From: Grifola frondosa
Taxonomy: Eukaryota; Basidiomycota; Agaricomycetes; Polyporales; Grifolaceae
NCBI GenBank assembly: GCA_001683735.1
Contig: LUGG01000001.1
Location: 1,426,001 to 1,490,000, forward strand
Length of the DNA: 64,000 nt
Reading direction: 5' to 3'
Of this stretch, positions 46,198-64,000 are shown piece by piece. The position numbers were made by a program, and so were the translations under genes. The notes under the pieces were generated by a model. It saw only the letters and a list, made by a program, of their open reading frames with translations. It did no database searches and was not told the DNA's origin. The stretch's first letter is position 1. Each line of letters begins with the position of its first letter.

Positions 46198-47686
46198 TCA
46201 TGAGGATAGCTTCACATCGGACTCAAGTACCGTGTCCGCGACCAGATTTCTGGCTCTGCCCTGAGTTCCCTTCCCTCTGAGTACGTTTTCAATGTAGAAC
46301 TCGCCGGCCTGTATCCCATTTATTAGTTAATGAATGCACAGACCAATCCAGACAACTGACCTTATAACTGCTGCGAACCAATGACCACTGGCGACATATA
46401 GGAAACCCATATCTTCCGCCACTTGTTTCCATCGGTCAAATTCCGCAGGCTCGACGTATCGGTCGACTTTCATGTGCCGCTTGGTCGGTCGCATGTACTG
46501 ACCGAACGTGACGACATCGACATCAACTTTCCGCAGCTCTGTAATCATTGCGAAGTTCATCAAGGGAGCCAATGACAACTCATAGTACTCTTACCTCGAA
46601 GAGTATCCATAACTTGATCTTCTGCTTCACCCACGCCGAGCATTATACTGGTCTTCGTGATCCGAACGCCTTCTTTCTTAGCGTGTTCCAGTACACTAAG
46701 GCTCTGTCTGAATGTTGCGCGCCGATCACGGACGAAGGGTGTGAGCGCCTCTACTGTCTCAACGTTGTGCGCATATACGTCCAAGCCCGACTTAGCAACA
46801 ATGGAGACATGGGGAAGGGATCCCCCGAAGTCACCGGTTAAAGCCTCCACCAATATTTGAGGTGCTCTGCAAAGAATTTTGTCAACAACAAATGTTGTAG
46901 GGGGATTCGATGCAACAGACTTTTGCTTAATCTTCATGATTGTCTCCGCAAAATGATGCGCACCACCGTCAGCGAGATCTAGTAAGCAGTTAATATGCCG
47001 CACGTAAGGTACTGAGCTCAGACTGACCATCACGGTCGACGCTAGTCAATACAATATACCCTAGACCCCATCGACTGATGGCCTCCGCAGTGTGCTCGGG
47101 TTCATGAGGTCAAGAGGGGTGGTGTCGTGAAGTCTTGACGGAGCAGAATCTGCACCCTCGCGTACAAGTATCTCCCATAAGCTGCACGCACAATCAGGAC
47201 TAACAGAACAAAGTAAAACCGAGTTACCAACCATGATAGTCGCGGTGGCCGCGTTTCGACCTTCCTCTTCTGTTTCGCCCGGCTTGCCACCCCAACAATC
47301 GCCGATATTGGGACACCGCGCCTCCTCACATACGGTATGCAAATTCAGCCCGCGTAAATCTTTCTTGATTTTACTGAATGACGCCCCCTTTGGTATGGAA
47401 GTCTTGAGGTACGATGGAAGGCGAGGGCTACCTTGAACAATCAAACTTAATTGCTACATACGTTCGACAGAAGTAAATGATTACGGACGTGTTCGTGTTC
47501 CCAGAACAATGCGGTCTGCACACTGTCGGCGATGAAGTCATCTAGCGAGGGGCCGTCTGCAAGTGCCTGACTAAAGGCGGGTTTGGAGGTGGACGGAGTA
47601 GCCAGACAGCGGACATGGAACGTCGCCGAGCGAGATACGCGCGAGGAGCGCAACAGCGAGTTCACAGCAGCCCCAGAGCGAGACAT
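46198..47686 (-). CDS. lip5: Lipoyl synthase, mitochondrial (radical SAM)
   Basis: The ATG at 47686 starts [20 protein letters not shown], an Arg/Ser mitochondrial presequence. The auxiliary cluster motif [13 protein letters not shown] and the radical-SAM motif CTRGCRFC follow, then [118 protein letters not shown] and a C-terminal LSS-stop. The enzyme inserts two sulfurs into octanoyl groups on E2 and H proteins. About six introns. Just after [10 protein letters not shown], three bases appear to be missing within 47115-47130, in A and C runs. Together they keep the frame but leave a TGA, and restoring them gives the usual TPPPLDPHEP. Divergent with cmc1. Confidence 0.9.
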
Positions 47687-47844
47687 GGTCCTAGCGAAAT
47701 ATTGTTGAAGGATGAAGGGAGTCGACTCCCGAGTGAGTCGATATGTTGGACTGCCGGCCGGGGCGTCTCGAATAGGAAGGAGCGCCTCAGGTCTCCCGCC
47801 ACCTCCACAACTTCAAATCGAACAGACTGAATATTACGACGCGA
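47687..47844. promoter_or_regulatory. Very short divergent region, lip5 / cmc1
   Basis: The start codons of lip5 (47686, minus) and cmc1 (47845, plus) are 158 bases apart. If cmc1 used the upstream in-frame ATG at 47712 the gap would be 25 bases. The shared stretch must drive both genes. Confidence 0.5.
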
Positions 47845-48220
47845 TGAACACGCTTTCGCGACGAGAAGAGGAAACACTCTTGAAGGCGACTAAAGGGAGG
47901 GCTTTAAAAGATTGTGACCCCATAGTCAGAGGTGTGTCCTTAGTCTGTATATTGCTTTGGCCTCAATCGAATTCGTTTGGCAGAGTTCGCTGCTTGTGCG
48001 TCAGGGCGTACAGTCTCCGTTGCATGGGCATGTAGCAAACAGAATAAAGCTATGCAGGATTGCCTGCGACAATAGTGAGCCAACCATTTCCGGCATCATG
48101 GCCTTCCGATATAACATCGAATGTAGCACAGGGCCTGAAGCTATGGCTATTGTTCGTGAGGAATACCTTCGACTACGGAATCAACAACAGCGCACAGAAG
48201 AGCCTCCAGCACCATCATGA
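47845..48220 (+). CDS. cmc1: Twin-CX9C mitochondrial protein, Cmc1 family (cytochrome oxidase assembly)
   Basis: The ATG at 47845 gives MNTLSRREEETLLKATKGRA. Two CX9C motifs follow: CDPIVREFAAC, interrupted by an intron after VR, and CSKQNKAMQDC. A second intron links CLRQ to YTGPEAMAIVREEYLRLR, ending EEPPAPS. The about 90-residue CHCH layout and the C-x(9)-C / C-x(9)-C spacing match Cmc1, an intermembrane-space factor that helps Cox1 and copper handling during complex IV assembly. The open frame extends upstream to an ATG at 47712 (MKGVDSRVSRYVG...), which would leave only 25 bases to the lip5 start, so the inner ATG is preferred. Both introns have normal borders. Confidence 0.8.
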
Positions 48221-48464
48221 CGCATGTTGGTACAAGCCGTCTGCTATTTTCGCAGACTTACCGTCTTCCGATATCCGGGTCTCAACGCTAACTTTATGAC
48301 TTCTGGTCGTTGTAACCCCACCCCAAACCGCGTTGACAATCAAGGGGATCTATCCAAAATCCCTGATTTGTATTGGACAAAATGGAATTGTACAAGTCAC
48401 ATGCACAAAGGAAAATGGGAAAATAAAATTCAGAATATCAGATCGTGTTAGTATTATTTCCGGA

Positions 48465-49550
48465 CTATTTCTTAGCGTTGACTGCTTTCCACTGATGGCG
48501 GAAGGCCTTGACAGATGTGATGACACTATGAAACGGGTAATTATCAGACTAAGATCGCTGTGACAGAGTAAAAGAACATGCCCTAAGATGCCGAGAACGC
48601 CATCGTTGAGATTGACCAGACCAATGTTGGTAGCAGGAATCCACACGTCGAGGAGGTCAATAACAAATTGATGTCGAACGGAATCCCGTGCGCTAGAATG
48701 AATATATGAGTTCCAGCTAAGCAGATGATGTGGTGCGATACACAAATACTTACACTTGCAGATGGTGGAGCTTGACTTCACGTTCAGCCTCCAATCCCTT
48801 GTCAGTCCATGTTTGATTACTCTGCAATGCCTTGGTCTCGTTGGCCAACCTGCCAGCCTGAAAGCAAGTGTACACAATCTGCATTTAAAACGGAGGAATA
48901 CACACGTACCTTGAGAAGACTGTGTGCGATGCTGAAGACCAGGCCCGAAAACCAGAACTGGTTCGTAAGCTTGTTGACCTTCTGCGATGTGGAGGGCTTG
49001 AGGGTGATGAACTTGATCGAATTTGCCTGCAATACCAACACATCAAAACTACCGTGGTAAAATATATTGGAGGGATGCCGACTAACCCAAACAATCGCGT
49101 CAAAGGAAAGATATGCAAAGTATCCGAGCTGTCTTCCGATCATGGTAATCCGTTCGCCAGCATCACCAGGAGTTTGAATCGCCCGTAAGAGAGCCTGAAG
49201 GTTCTCGACAGGCTTTCCAAGACGCATAACTTGTCATATTTGATATTAACCGATCAGGCATATGGGAGGGAGATATTGTGACTCACGTTTCCTCCCCAGC
49301 GCAAGATGCGACTTGAGGGCGTTCCATCTCGCAGCTTGGATCTTGTAGCCCCGCGTTATTAACAACCACGCGAAGAAGCGCGAAAAGTATTGGACGGCGC
49401 GGTAAGTCTAAGGTTTCCGAAGCTGAGCGAGACTACGACGGCAGAAAAGTAGTAGGTAATTACTTTGTCTCGCCCGAGCGTCGTGCTCAACACTTTGAGC
49501 GAGTGTGAGACCGTCGGATGCAGAACAACCTGAGAAGCAACGCTAGACAT
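48465..49550 (-). CDS. pex11: Peroxisomal membrane protein Pex11
   Basis: The ATG at 49550 gives MSSVASQVVLHPTVSHSLKV and LSTTLGRDK. Exons then read YRAVQYFSRFFAWLLITRG, WNALKSHLALGRK, MRLGKPVENLQALLRAI, RITMIGRQLGYFAYLSFDAI, VWANSIKF, FWFSGLVFSIAHSLLK and FVIDLLDVWIPATNIGLVNL. The protein ends VKAFRHQWKAVNAKK-stop. The amphipathic helix after YRAVQYFSRF and the C-terminal membrane segment with DGVLGILG are the known Pex11 marks. Pex11 elongates peroxisome membranes before division. About seven small exons; no frame slip noted. It is convergent with cmc1, with about 245 bases between stops. Confidence 0.88.
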
Positions 49551-50053
49551 AGCTTCTGGCCGCGCTATGAGAAAAGAGACGAGTAAGACAAGCGTAAGAG
49601 CAAATGTACTGAGGGCCAATGAGTCCAAGCCCATCCCCAGTGCCCACAGGATGTAAGTACCAGTCCCGGTTATCACGTGAGATCCACCGCACTATCGCCC
49701 GTGATTGTTCTGCCGCTGCGTAAATTCGACCGCGTTGAGGCCAGGTTGAGGCCCGTCAGCATGTGCTACTAATTACGCGTCGTAATCGTGTTATTCACGC
49801 GACAACACAGCACGGTGTCAGGGGAGAGATGAAGAGGAAATGTGGTGCAAAAATTCATGGAACTACAGCGAGCTTGCCTCAGAGGACGATGAGGATGATG
49901 CGGAGGGAATCGGGCATGCGTTCGGAAGGAGGCGGCCGTCAATCTTAAGCAATTAATGACCGTCGGCCGTGTGTACAACTCAGCTAACCACTCGTTCGTC
50001 GACATCGCATTCGTAGAGCTTTGAGAGCTGCATCTTTTCTTGTTTTGCAACTA
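49551..50053. promoter_or_regulatory. Divergent region between pex11 and fum1
   Basis: About 500 bases between two divergently oriented start codons. It should contain both promoters. No coding sequence recognised. Confidence 0.5.
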
Positions 50054-52199
50054 TGGCCGGTGTTCGCCTCGCTCGTACAACATTCGTGAGTTTAGAATCA
50101 CCTGCGAGAGTCAGGCTGCTCATGTGATGTCATCTATAATAGCTAGAGAGTCAGCGTGTCCCTGCTACGCGTCTCTTCTCTTCGTCTTCTATAACCATGG
50201 TGAGTGCAATTAGATCATTTTTGCGGTTGCAGAGGAGATTGATGAGAATGCGATTTATGGGCAGGCAGAGCAGAAATTCAGAGTCGAGCGTGACACGTTT
50301 GGTGACCTGAAGGTCCCGGCTGACCGCTACTGGGGAGCACAGACACAGCGGTATGCCTGGATCCTCGCTGACGACCTTTTAACTCATTACGATCGATGTC
50401 ACAAGTTCGCTTCAAAACTTTGACATCGGTGGTCCGACTGAGCGCCTGCCGCCTCCCCTCATTAAGGCTTTTGGTGTACTCAAGAAGGCTGCATCTATCG
50501 TGAACATTGGATACGGTCTGGACCCTAAAATTGGAGAGGCTATTCAGAATGCTGCTGACGATGTGAGTTGCCGCTGAACTATGTTGGGATGAACAGGAGA
50601 AACAACAGCTCGCTCCAGGTCATCTCTGGCAAGCTTATCGAGGAGTTCCCTCTCGTCGTGTTTCAGACTGGAAGTGGAACACAGAGTAACATGAACGTTA
50701 ACGAGGTATGTTTATTAATTTCCCCATGGCACCCTCATTCATCTTCTATTGTGGCAGGTGATCTCAAACCGCGCGATTGAGCTCCTCGGAGGACAGCTTG
50801 GCTCGAAGAAGCCTGTACATCCTAACGACCACGTCAACATGAGCCAGAGTAGCAACGATACGTACGTGCTTCCCGCATCAGATATAGAACGTACAGTCTG
50901 ATTATGTGCAGTTTCCCGACAGCAATGCACGTTGCTGCTGTTGTAGAAATTAACCAGTCTTTAATCCCTGCTCTTACCGAGCTCAGGAATGCGCTCGATG
51001 AGAAGGCGAAGGCTTTCGATCACATCATCAAGATTGGCCGTACTCATTTGCAGGTGAGTCTTATGCGCCTAAGTTTGACCTGCGAAAGCTCATTTGTTCG
51101 CACTAGGACGCTACTCCCTTGACTCTGGGCCAAGAATTCAGCGGTTACGTTCAGCAGATAACAAACGGCATCGAGCGAGTGAAGGCGGTCTTGCCTCGCC
51201 TCAGTCTGCTTGCTCAGGGCGGCACGGCGGTTGGAACCGTAGGTTCGATTAATTTTGCTATTTTGCGATATGCCTCACAAATGACATAGGGTCTGAACAC
51301 GAAGAAGGGCTTCGATGTGAAGATCGCTGCAGAGATCTCGAAACTGACTGGTCTGGAGTTCAAGACGGCGCCAAATAAGGCAAGTCTGGATTCTCTGCTG
51401 CGCGACCTCCGTTTTCACGCTCCAGGAGTAGTTTGAGGCCCTCGCTGCTCATGACGCCCTGGTCGAGGCGCATGGCGCGCTAAACGTCGTTGCATGCTCC
51501 CTCATGAAAATCGCAAACGACATCCGGTACCTCGGCTCCGGGCCTCGCTGCGGACTTGGTGAGCTGAGCTTGCCGGAGAATGAGCCCGGTAGCAGCATCA
51601 TGCCCGGAAAGGTCAATCCCACCCAGTGCGAGGCCATGACTATGGTTGCGGCGCAGGTCATTGGCAACCAGACCACAGTCAGCGTAGCGGGTTCTAGTGG
51701 ACAGTTCGAGGTAAGCAAAAGGAGCCGACTGTGATAGCTGGTTCTCACGGTAGTTTTGCAGTTGAACGTCTTCAAGCCCGTTATCATTAAGAATGTCTTG
51801 CAGAGCATTCGCTTGTTGTCTGATGGTATGCTACAGTGGCGCTGATTTCGCTGACACCGCTGACGCTTTCCCATCGTAGCCTCACGGTCATTCACCAAGA
51901 ACTGCGTTGTTGGTATTCAGGCAAACGAGAAGAGGATCAGCACATTGTTGCACGAGTCGTTGATGTTGGCTACTATCCTCAACAGCCACCTGGGCTACGA
52001 CAGTGCGTATCATGAAAGAGCTCATGATTCGGGTTCCTCACAACTTTGTATGTTTTCAGATGTCGCAAAGTGCGCGAAGAAGGCGCACAAGGAGGGAACG
52101 ACATTGAAGGAGGCCACTGTGGCGCTGGGCTTCTTGACTCCTGAGGAGTTCGACGAGAAGGTTCGGCCAGAGCTGATGTTGCACCCGGACGAGGTGTAA
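50054..52199 (+). CDS. fum1: Fumarate hydratase, class II (mitochondrial and possibly cytosolic)
   Basis: The ATG at 50054 begins [11 protein letters not shown]; after an intron comes [19 protein letters not shown], an Arg/Ser mitochondrial presequence. A second intron follows immediately after that ATG, then [20 protein letters not shown] and RYWGAQTQR. The body shows [53 protein letters not shown] and the fumarase signature [17 protein letters not shown]. The C-terminus reads [17 protein letters not shown] to DEV-stop. Fumarase hydrates fumarate to malate in the TCA cycle. The inner ATG would give a protein without the presequence, consistent with the dual location of fungal fumarases. About eleven exons, no frame slip seen. 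Confidence 0.93.
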
Positions 52200-52914
52200 A
52201 AATCGTTTGCGATGTCATCACATATTATAACACGGACGTGTGCGTAAGCTGTGACAGGAGATAGATCGAGGGAATATGTTGTGAGCTGATGAGACACGCC
52301 GGAGTGTGACGTGGAGGTAATGATCTCGAGTTTGTGTTACACCGGTTGTATCGCGATATCGAATACTGCCTCCACTCTGCCTCCAAATCGGCCTTGTACG
52401 TGTGCAACCGGTGCTTGAGATGTCTGCCATGGCATCTGGTAACCAGCAGGTCGCCATAAAATACAAACCAGCATGGTGCCTGAGAGGGTGTGACTGTCGT
52501 GTGACATGGGGTGACAGATGGGAGGAAAGAAGGAGGAGGATAGGGATGACCAAATCGGGGAATGGGCATATTTGTAGCAACACGAAATCCAATGAGACCT
52601 GCAAGCTGGCCATTTTACGGCTTAGCCGTAGCTTTCGGCCCCGGCCTCTCATCATTCTCTGCCCATCCTCCTTCCCATCGTTGCTCTCGACGTCCACAAC
52701 TCTTTTTCATTGCCAACAGGCCTTGAAGACATACGACTCTGCGCTTACTCGTCCGAAGCGTACACAACTCCTTCTCCGACGAGGGTATTCTCGGACCCAC
52801 TGTATGTTCTCGTAATCTCACGGGCGCTTCGCTTGTCGTTCGAGTCCACGGAAGCAAAAGCCTTTTTGCAGCCCCCCGCTATTCCAGCGCACTTACTTCC
52901 CACTTCCATCCACC
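52200..52914. other. Intergenic region upstream of ino80
   Basis: About 715 bases between the fumarase stop and the ino80 ATG. Several overlapping open frames are present on both strands but none reads like a known protein. The region likely holds the fumarase 3' UTR and the ino80 promoter. Confidence 0.45.
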
Positions 52915-58622
<5,708 letters not shown>

Positions 58623-59181
58623 TGCTCCCTCGACTTTCCGAACGTTGTTCCTCATGGTACTTCATCGTCCAGCTAATGTTATTTGCTCTAACATCCTGCT
58701 CTCGTTGCTATTCTTGTAGTCCACCTAGATACACCACTCCTTTGTATATGTACATCATGACTGTAGCTCTTCCGTAGTAATGACCTCGGATCGATACGAA
58801 TGAATATTATTGAATGTCTGTCATGGGAGAGCTTGAGTCTTAATGATATGTGGCGTTTCGGTTCCGCAGGTTTGGCGGCGAAGGTTAAGCGCCGGCAGCT
58901 CCGCGGTTTTTCGTGCCACAAGTCTACCACTGTGACATTACACAAATCATATGAATTGGCGACTCATGCAATTACTAGATACGAGCGGTCTAGCTAGATA
59001 TCTTATGCTTGGCTCTATCTAATCTTTGCCGACGGCCAAGTCTTTGCAGAGGAAACCTCGATATTCAAGTTCACCGGCGACCGTCCGCATATTTTCCGGG
59101 ACTGCGTCCGCTTTACGTGAAGAAAAACCCACACGTTGGTTAGCGGGTTGAAGTCAGGATCGTTGGCCTATTTCATTCCAG
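58623..59181. other. Intergenic region between ino80 and the DExH helicase
   Basis: About 560 bases between two co-oriented genes, holding a 3' UTR and a promoter. Nothing else recognised. Confidence 0.5.
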
Positions 59182-62100
59182 ATGGCCAAGAAGAAGAAAA
59201 CGCAGCTTAAGCCCGTTGTTCGGGGCTTTGCCACGAAATCCGTCCCAAAGAAGGTTGTCGAGGTACCAGAGGTAGTAGACGAAGGAGATGCAGCTGGTAG
59301 TACCAGCGATGCAATCGTGGATGACGCAAAGCCATTGTCCTCTGCTCAAGAAACAATTCCCGGCGCGGACGACCCTCTGAATCTGGCTTTGCAAGGTCTC
59401 ATTGACAAGTTCCAGGACAAGACAGAGAAGGAGATAGCGAGGAACGTGAAGGTATATACTCTTCAGTCTTTCTTTATGTTCGTTATTGATCTAGTCTGGA
59501 CTAAGACCATCGAACAAGAACGGCGTTTCTCTCAGTCGCTACCTCGTCTTGATCTGAATGTTCTGTTCGTGAACCGCATTCTGCAACTTATCGTCGAATC
59601 CGAGAATACAGAAGGTTTGATTATGGACTACTGTCTTGTGCTTTGATTGACCAATCTTCATAGTTCCAAGAACAGTAGATGAACCCGAAGAGAAAGCCAT
59701 CGCTCGATTGGCTACTACATATGGAGTACTTCGACGCCTGGGTTTCTCCGAATCTAGAGTGGAAGAATGTCTGAGAGCTATACAAGGAGTTGACTTAGAC
59801 GAGGCATTTGAATGGGTACGTTCATGTCATACCATCAATGTTTATACCTCATATTATTTTGAAGTTGCATGTTCACTGTCTAGAAGAAGAACTCGGTTTC
59901 TCAAAAGGTTGGTTCCTATCTATTCATGACGCTGGGATTTATACATAGTGGCATGTTTGTGCAGATATAGTTGAGCCGAGTGCCTCGAGTGGATTCCAAA
60001 CACCACAAACGCCTCGGTCGTCATTACCTCCGCAAACTCCTCTCACTCCTCACACGCCGACCCAATCTCAAATATCTATTCCGTCTTCGCCAAGCTCGTA
60101 TGTGTTGTCCACACGTCTTGATGCTAAAGCCGCCGCTTTTGTACCTGGAGTGAAACCGTCGGTTTCCATTGCACAACTTGCGGACGATAATGCGCAAAGA
60201 CAGTCAATTGTAGTGGACAGTCAGCTCCAAGACTCTCAGCATTGGTCCCCCTCGATGATCCAATCGCTGAATTTGTCCGACTCAAAATGGAGATAACGGA
60301 TCGTACAGAACGTAGAAGGCACCGAGGAGGAAATGCGGATGCAGTCTTCCTGAAGAGTCTCCAAAAACGGTTAGAAGACATCCGGCATGATTACTTTTTC
60401 GACGAGGAAGAAGCAGAGACCCATTATCGCGTAGAACGCGATAAGTCGGATGCTTTTGCCTTGCAGTCCAAACTTCGTGGTGACTTAACTCCCCCGGCGT
60501 CGGATCGTACTCGAGGTGAACTCCAGGAACAACAACAGCCACCGTCTACTATCTTCGCGCCAGACATCTTCGAGGAAGGCGATGATGATTCTTCCGGAGG
60601 CATGTTTGATATTTTGGAGATGCCGACCACCGAAACTACCGAGAGCGGAATCACCATTCAAATCCGTGACATGGCGCTTCCCAAACATTGGTCTGGACAG
60701 ACACCGAAATCCCTACTTTCTGAAAGTGTTCGCAAAGTAGATCGTTATGCGGCTATATCGTACAGCTGCGTATCTGGGTCAAGCAGAGCCAAACGAGCAG
60801 CCGTTGAGGTCCGCTGGGAAGGAAGTAGGAAAGGCGAATGGGTGATGAATGATGTAGCCTGCTATGATATGTCCCAGGCTGAACAGTACGTTGCTACTGT
60901 TGCCTTACATTCGTTGACTTTTCCTTCGTTGGAAGGGTTTGCCTTGGGAGGGACGATGGCTGCTGGCAGTCAGACGTCTTTTAGATTGTTACCTGGCATA
61001 TATAGAGATCTATGGGATGAACTAGAGAAGAAGCGGCGGTTAGATGACGATGCTATCAATCGTTCTATTTGGGGCAAACTCAGAAGTATCTTAGAGCCGA
61101 AACTAATTAGAGATGGGAAGGTGAGTGGTCTTACTTCCTGGGTTTTCATCGCTTTATGCCCTGTCCCCAGACGAATAGCAAGACTGTCAAGCAATCCTCT
61201 ATTGCTCAGGATTTGCCCACGGTCCGGACACCCAAAGTCAACGACGATCTTGCTCCAGAACAAGTCGTGGCTGGGTTTATGGCACGACAAGCAAGTCCTT
61301 CTTACCAGGAGATGCTTGTTCGTTCCATGGTCGTCTGCGGAATGAGATTGGTCTAATATTTTTGCTTCAGCGCCAACGTAATCAGCTTCCCATTGCTCGA
61401 TATCGGGAGGATATAATTTCATTACTGGAAATGTCGCAAGTCCTGGTACTGAGCGGTGAAACAGGATGGTGCGTGACTCCCGTGCTCCAGTACGAATCGT
61501 ACGGAAGATGACACACAGCACAGTGGAAAATCGACACAAGTTCCTGCGTTCATCCTGGAGGATCAGCTGTCAAAGGGCAGAAACTGCAAAATCTATTGCA
61601 CTGAACCGCGTCGAATCTCTGCGATTTCTCTGGCGCAGCGCGTCTCACGTGAACTAGGTGAACCCGCTGGTGCCGTTGGTACCCTCAATTCTCTTGTTGG
61701 GTACTCTATTCGATTAGAGAGCAATATCACACGCCGGACTCGTTTAGCTTTCGTTACAAATGGTATTGCGCTTCGGATGTTAGAAGGCGGCAGCGGTCAA
61801 GGAGGTCAAGGAACAGCTTTCGATGAGATTACAGTCAGTATTTTTTTCATCACGTTGATTGCACATCCTGATAGCCTGAGTAGCATATCATCATCGATGA
61901 GGTTTGCTTACAAGCTGCTTTTGCGATAGTTACGCTCTGACTATTTATCCTAGGTCCACGAACGGACTATCGAGTCAGATTTCCTCCTCATTGTCCTCAA
62001 GTCTCTCATGTTACAACGCCCTGACCTTAAGTATGCTTTCTCAATTGTCAATCCTATATATGTCAAGCTGATACATCGTTCAGGATCGTGCTTATGTCGG

Positions 62101-64000
62101 CAACAGTTGATGCTGAGAAGATATCTAACTATTTCGGAGGTTGCCCTATTTTATTTGTACCGGGTAGAACATTTCCTGTCGACGTTCGCTACCTGGAAGA
62201 TGCCGTGGAATTCACGCAATGGAAGATCTCTGAGAGCTCCCTTACGCTAGGCGTGGTGCGTCATATTGTGGAGCCATCGCCGTGCTAATTGTATTGATAG
62301 TCAGCGGCAGGAAAGGACAAATTCTATCGAGGCAAAGCGCGGCTTGATTGGTCAGAAGACACTGCTGCTGGAGATGATGACGATGACGAAACTGTTCAAG
62401 AAAATGTCAAGCTCGAGAAACGTTACTCTCCTAGCACTGTATCAACCATCAACCTCTTGGATGAACGCATCGTACCCTATGATCTCATTGTCCGTCTACT
62501 GGAGCGTATATGTTTTGAGGATCCAGACTACATCGGGTACTCACCGGCAATTCTGATATTTATGCCTGGAATGGGAGAGATCCGCAGACTAAACGACACT
62601 TTAATGGAGCATCCTTGTTTCGGTTCTGAAGACCAGTTTAGGATCTATCCGCTACATTCGACGATATCCAGTGAACAACAGGGAGCTGTGTTCGATATCC
62701 CTCCCCCAGGAAAACGCAAGATTGTAATAGGTATGCTAGCTTCATCCACGATTTCCACGAGCTCTAATAAAATATGTTTAGCTACCAATATTGCTGAGAC
62801 GGGTATCACCATTCCTGACATTACGTGTGTCATTGACGTTGGCAAGCATCGAGAGATGAGGTGAGGTTACACATTGCTATCGCGTGCTCTAATTCACAAT
62901 GCTTTTGATCATAGATTCGACGAGAAGCGGCAAATCAGCCGACTCGTCGAAACGTTTGTTGCCAAGAGCAATGCTGCTCAAAGGCGCGGACGCGCTGGTC
63001 GAGTTCAGTCCGGACTATGCTTCCACTTGTTCACAAAAATCCGTCATGACACGAAGGTACAGTTTCTATATTGTAATCGTAGGTATCTTGGCTCACCGGT
63101 CGTCAGATGGCGCAACATCCAGATCCAGAGATGTTGCGTCTCAGTCTGAGTGATCTTGCGCTTCGCATCAAGATCATGAAGGTGAATCTGGGCACGTCGA
63201 TTGAGGACGTCTTGTCTAAGGCTCTCGATCCACCGTTAGCGGTCAATGTTCAACGAGCTATTTCAGCATTGGTGGAGGTATGTATCTTCGTTCATTCACG
63301 TCTGTCGTTCTGATGTAGGCATGATATCTCCTTAGGTCCGCGCATTGACTTCGTCCGAGGATATAACACCGATGGGGCGCCTGTTGAGCCAGTTGCCCAC
63401 AGATGTTCACCTCGGCAAATTCCTGCTTATCGCGACATTATTCCGCTGCTTGGATCCTGCCCTTACTATTGCAGCTACACTGAATTCAAAATCGCCCTTC
63501 CTTTCACCTCTGGGATTGGAACAAGAAGCTGAACGGGCGAAGTCATCATTTAGAATTGGTTCGTTTCTTGAGTATTTTCATTCGTCATTTTTGTTGACAA
63601 GATGTTAGAGAATTCCGATTTCTTGACAATTCACAATGCGTTTGCTAGCTGGCGTAGAGCCTGCGCGAATGGTATTGCTCGAAAGTTTTGCAAGACCAAC
63701 TACCTTAGTCACCAAGTAAGCTATACGTTGAGAGATCATAGAACAAGGCTAACGTGTGGTTATGCCAGAACTTACAACAGATCGAAGAGCTGCGCCAACA
63801 ATTTCTAGGGTGAGAAACCTTGCGCATGCAAATTTTCATATGACTGACACAACTTATTAGTTATCTGGTGGATTCATCTTTCATACAAGTTGATCGTGGG
63901 TTCGTTCGAGAACTGAGTCGGTAGGTATTATCTTTTCGTCAACGTCGATTTTTGTTCATCATGCCTGCAATATAGGGCCCGATACGGTCGCGGTAGACCG
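59182..64000 (+). CDS. DExH-box RNA helicase (DHX29 / YLR419W-like), partial
   Basis: Starts [20 protein letters not shown] and runs past the window end. A UBA-like helix set ([19 protein letters not shown]) and an RWD-like region ([35 protein letters not shown]) precede the helicase. Motor motifs follow: LVLSGETGC with an intron inside the P-loop before [11 protein letters not shown], then [29 protein letters not shown], the DEVHERT box, [34 protein letters not shown] and [14 protein letters not shown]. The helicase-associated region begins at about 63.2 kb ([19 protein letters not shown]) and continues to the end. UBA and RWD domains before a DEVH helicase are typical of DHX29/DHX57-like proteins involved in translation initiation or RNA remodelling. 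The exact orthologue is uncertain. Confidence 0.88.

Noticed and set aside
52402..52815. 137-codon plus-strand frame upstream of ino80
   Set aside because: It looks random, ends before the ino80 ATG and does not connect in frame to MSLRHILNDD. Probably promoter/leader sequence.

Overview
The window is nuclear DNA of a filamentous fungus, most likely an agaricomycete basidiomycete. Genes sit on both strands and are dense. Nearly all are cut by many short introns (about 45-60 nt, GT...AG), with some very small exons. The gene set is fungal: saccharopine dehydrogenase, a septin, INO80 subunits, Pex11, and a basidiomycete-style F-box/LRR protein. All gene models below were built by eye from splice signals and family knowledge. 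Exon boundaries are approximate unless stated.

Layout. 0-9.5 kb: the end of an oxysterol-binding protein, a damaged cellulose-binding-module gene, a mitochondrial aconitase (Aco2-like), and tail-to-tail with it a mitochondrial MutS homologue with an unusual AT-hook-like N-terminus. 9.7-22.9 kb: septin Cdc11, a MIT-domain protein, a first Ies1-type INO80 subunit (minus strand), an erythromycin-esterase-family protein and a Ser/Thr-rich single-pass membrane protein. 23.4-32.7 kb: a long alpha/beta hydrolase, an F-box/LRR protein, a small reverse-transcriptase relic, an amino-acid transporter with several lesions and an acyltransferase. 33-37.3 kb: Tim8, an unexplained 1.9 kb stretch and a second Ies1-type gene. 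38-50 kb: an uncharacterised disordered protein, Lys1, Kae1, a GT8 glycosyltransferase, ribosomal protein eS28, lipoyl synthase, a Cmc1-type twin-CX9C protein and Pex11. 50-64 kb: fumarase, the INO80 ATPase and the start of a DExH RNA helicase that runs off the window.

Two themes stand out. The INO80 chromatin remodeller is represented three times in 43 kb: two diverged Ies1 paralogues and the ATPase itself. Mitochondrial functions are also frequent (aconitase, Msh1, Tim8, lipoyl synthase, Cmc1, fumarase).

A technical point governs how 'broken' genes should be read. In at least ten otherwise well-conserved genes the frame slips by one base, usually at a short G or C run, and adding one base restores family-typical sequence. 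These look like assembly indels rather than pseudogenes. The amino-acid transporter is different: besides such slips it has a genuine-looking nonsense codon in front of a preserved last exon.
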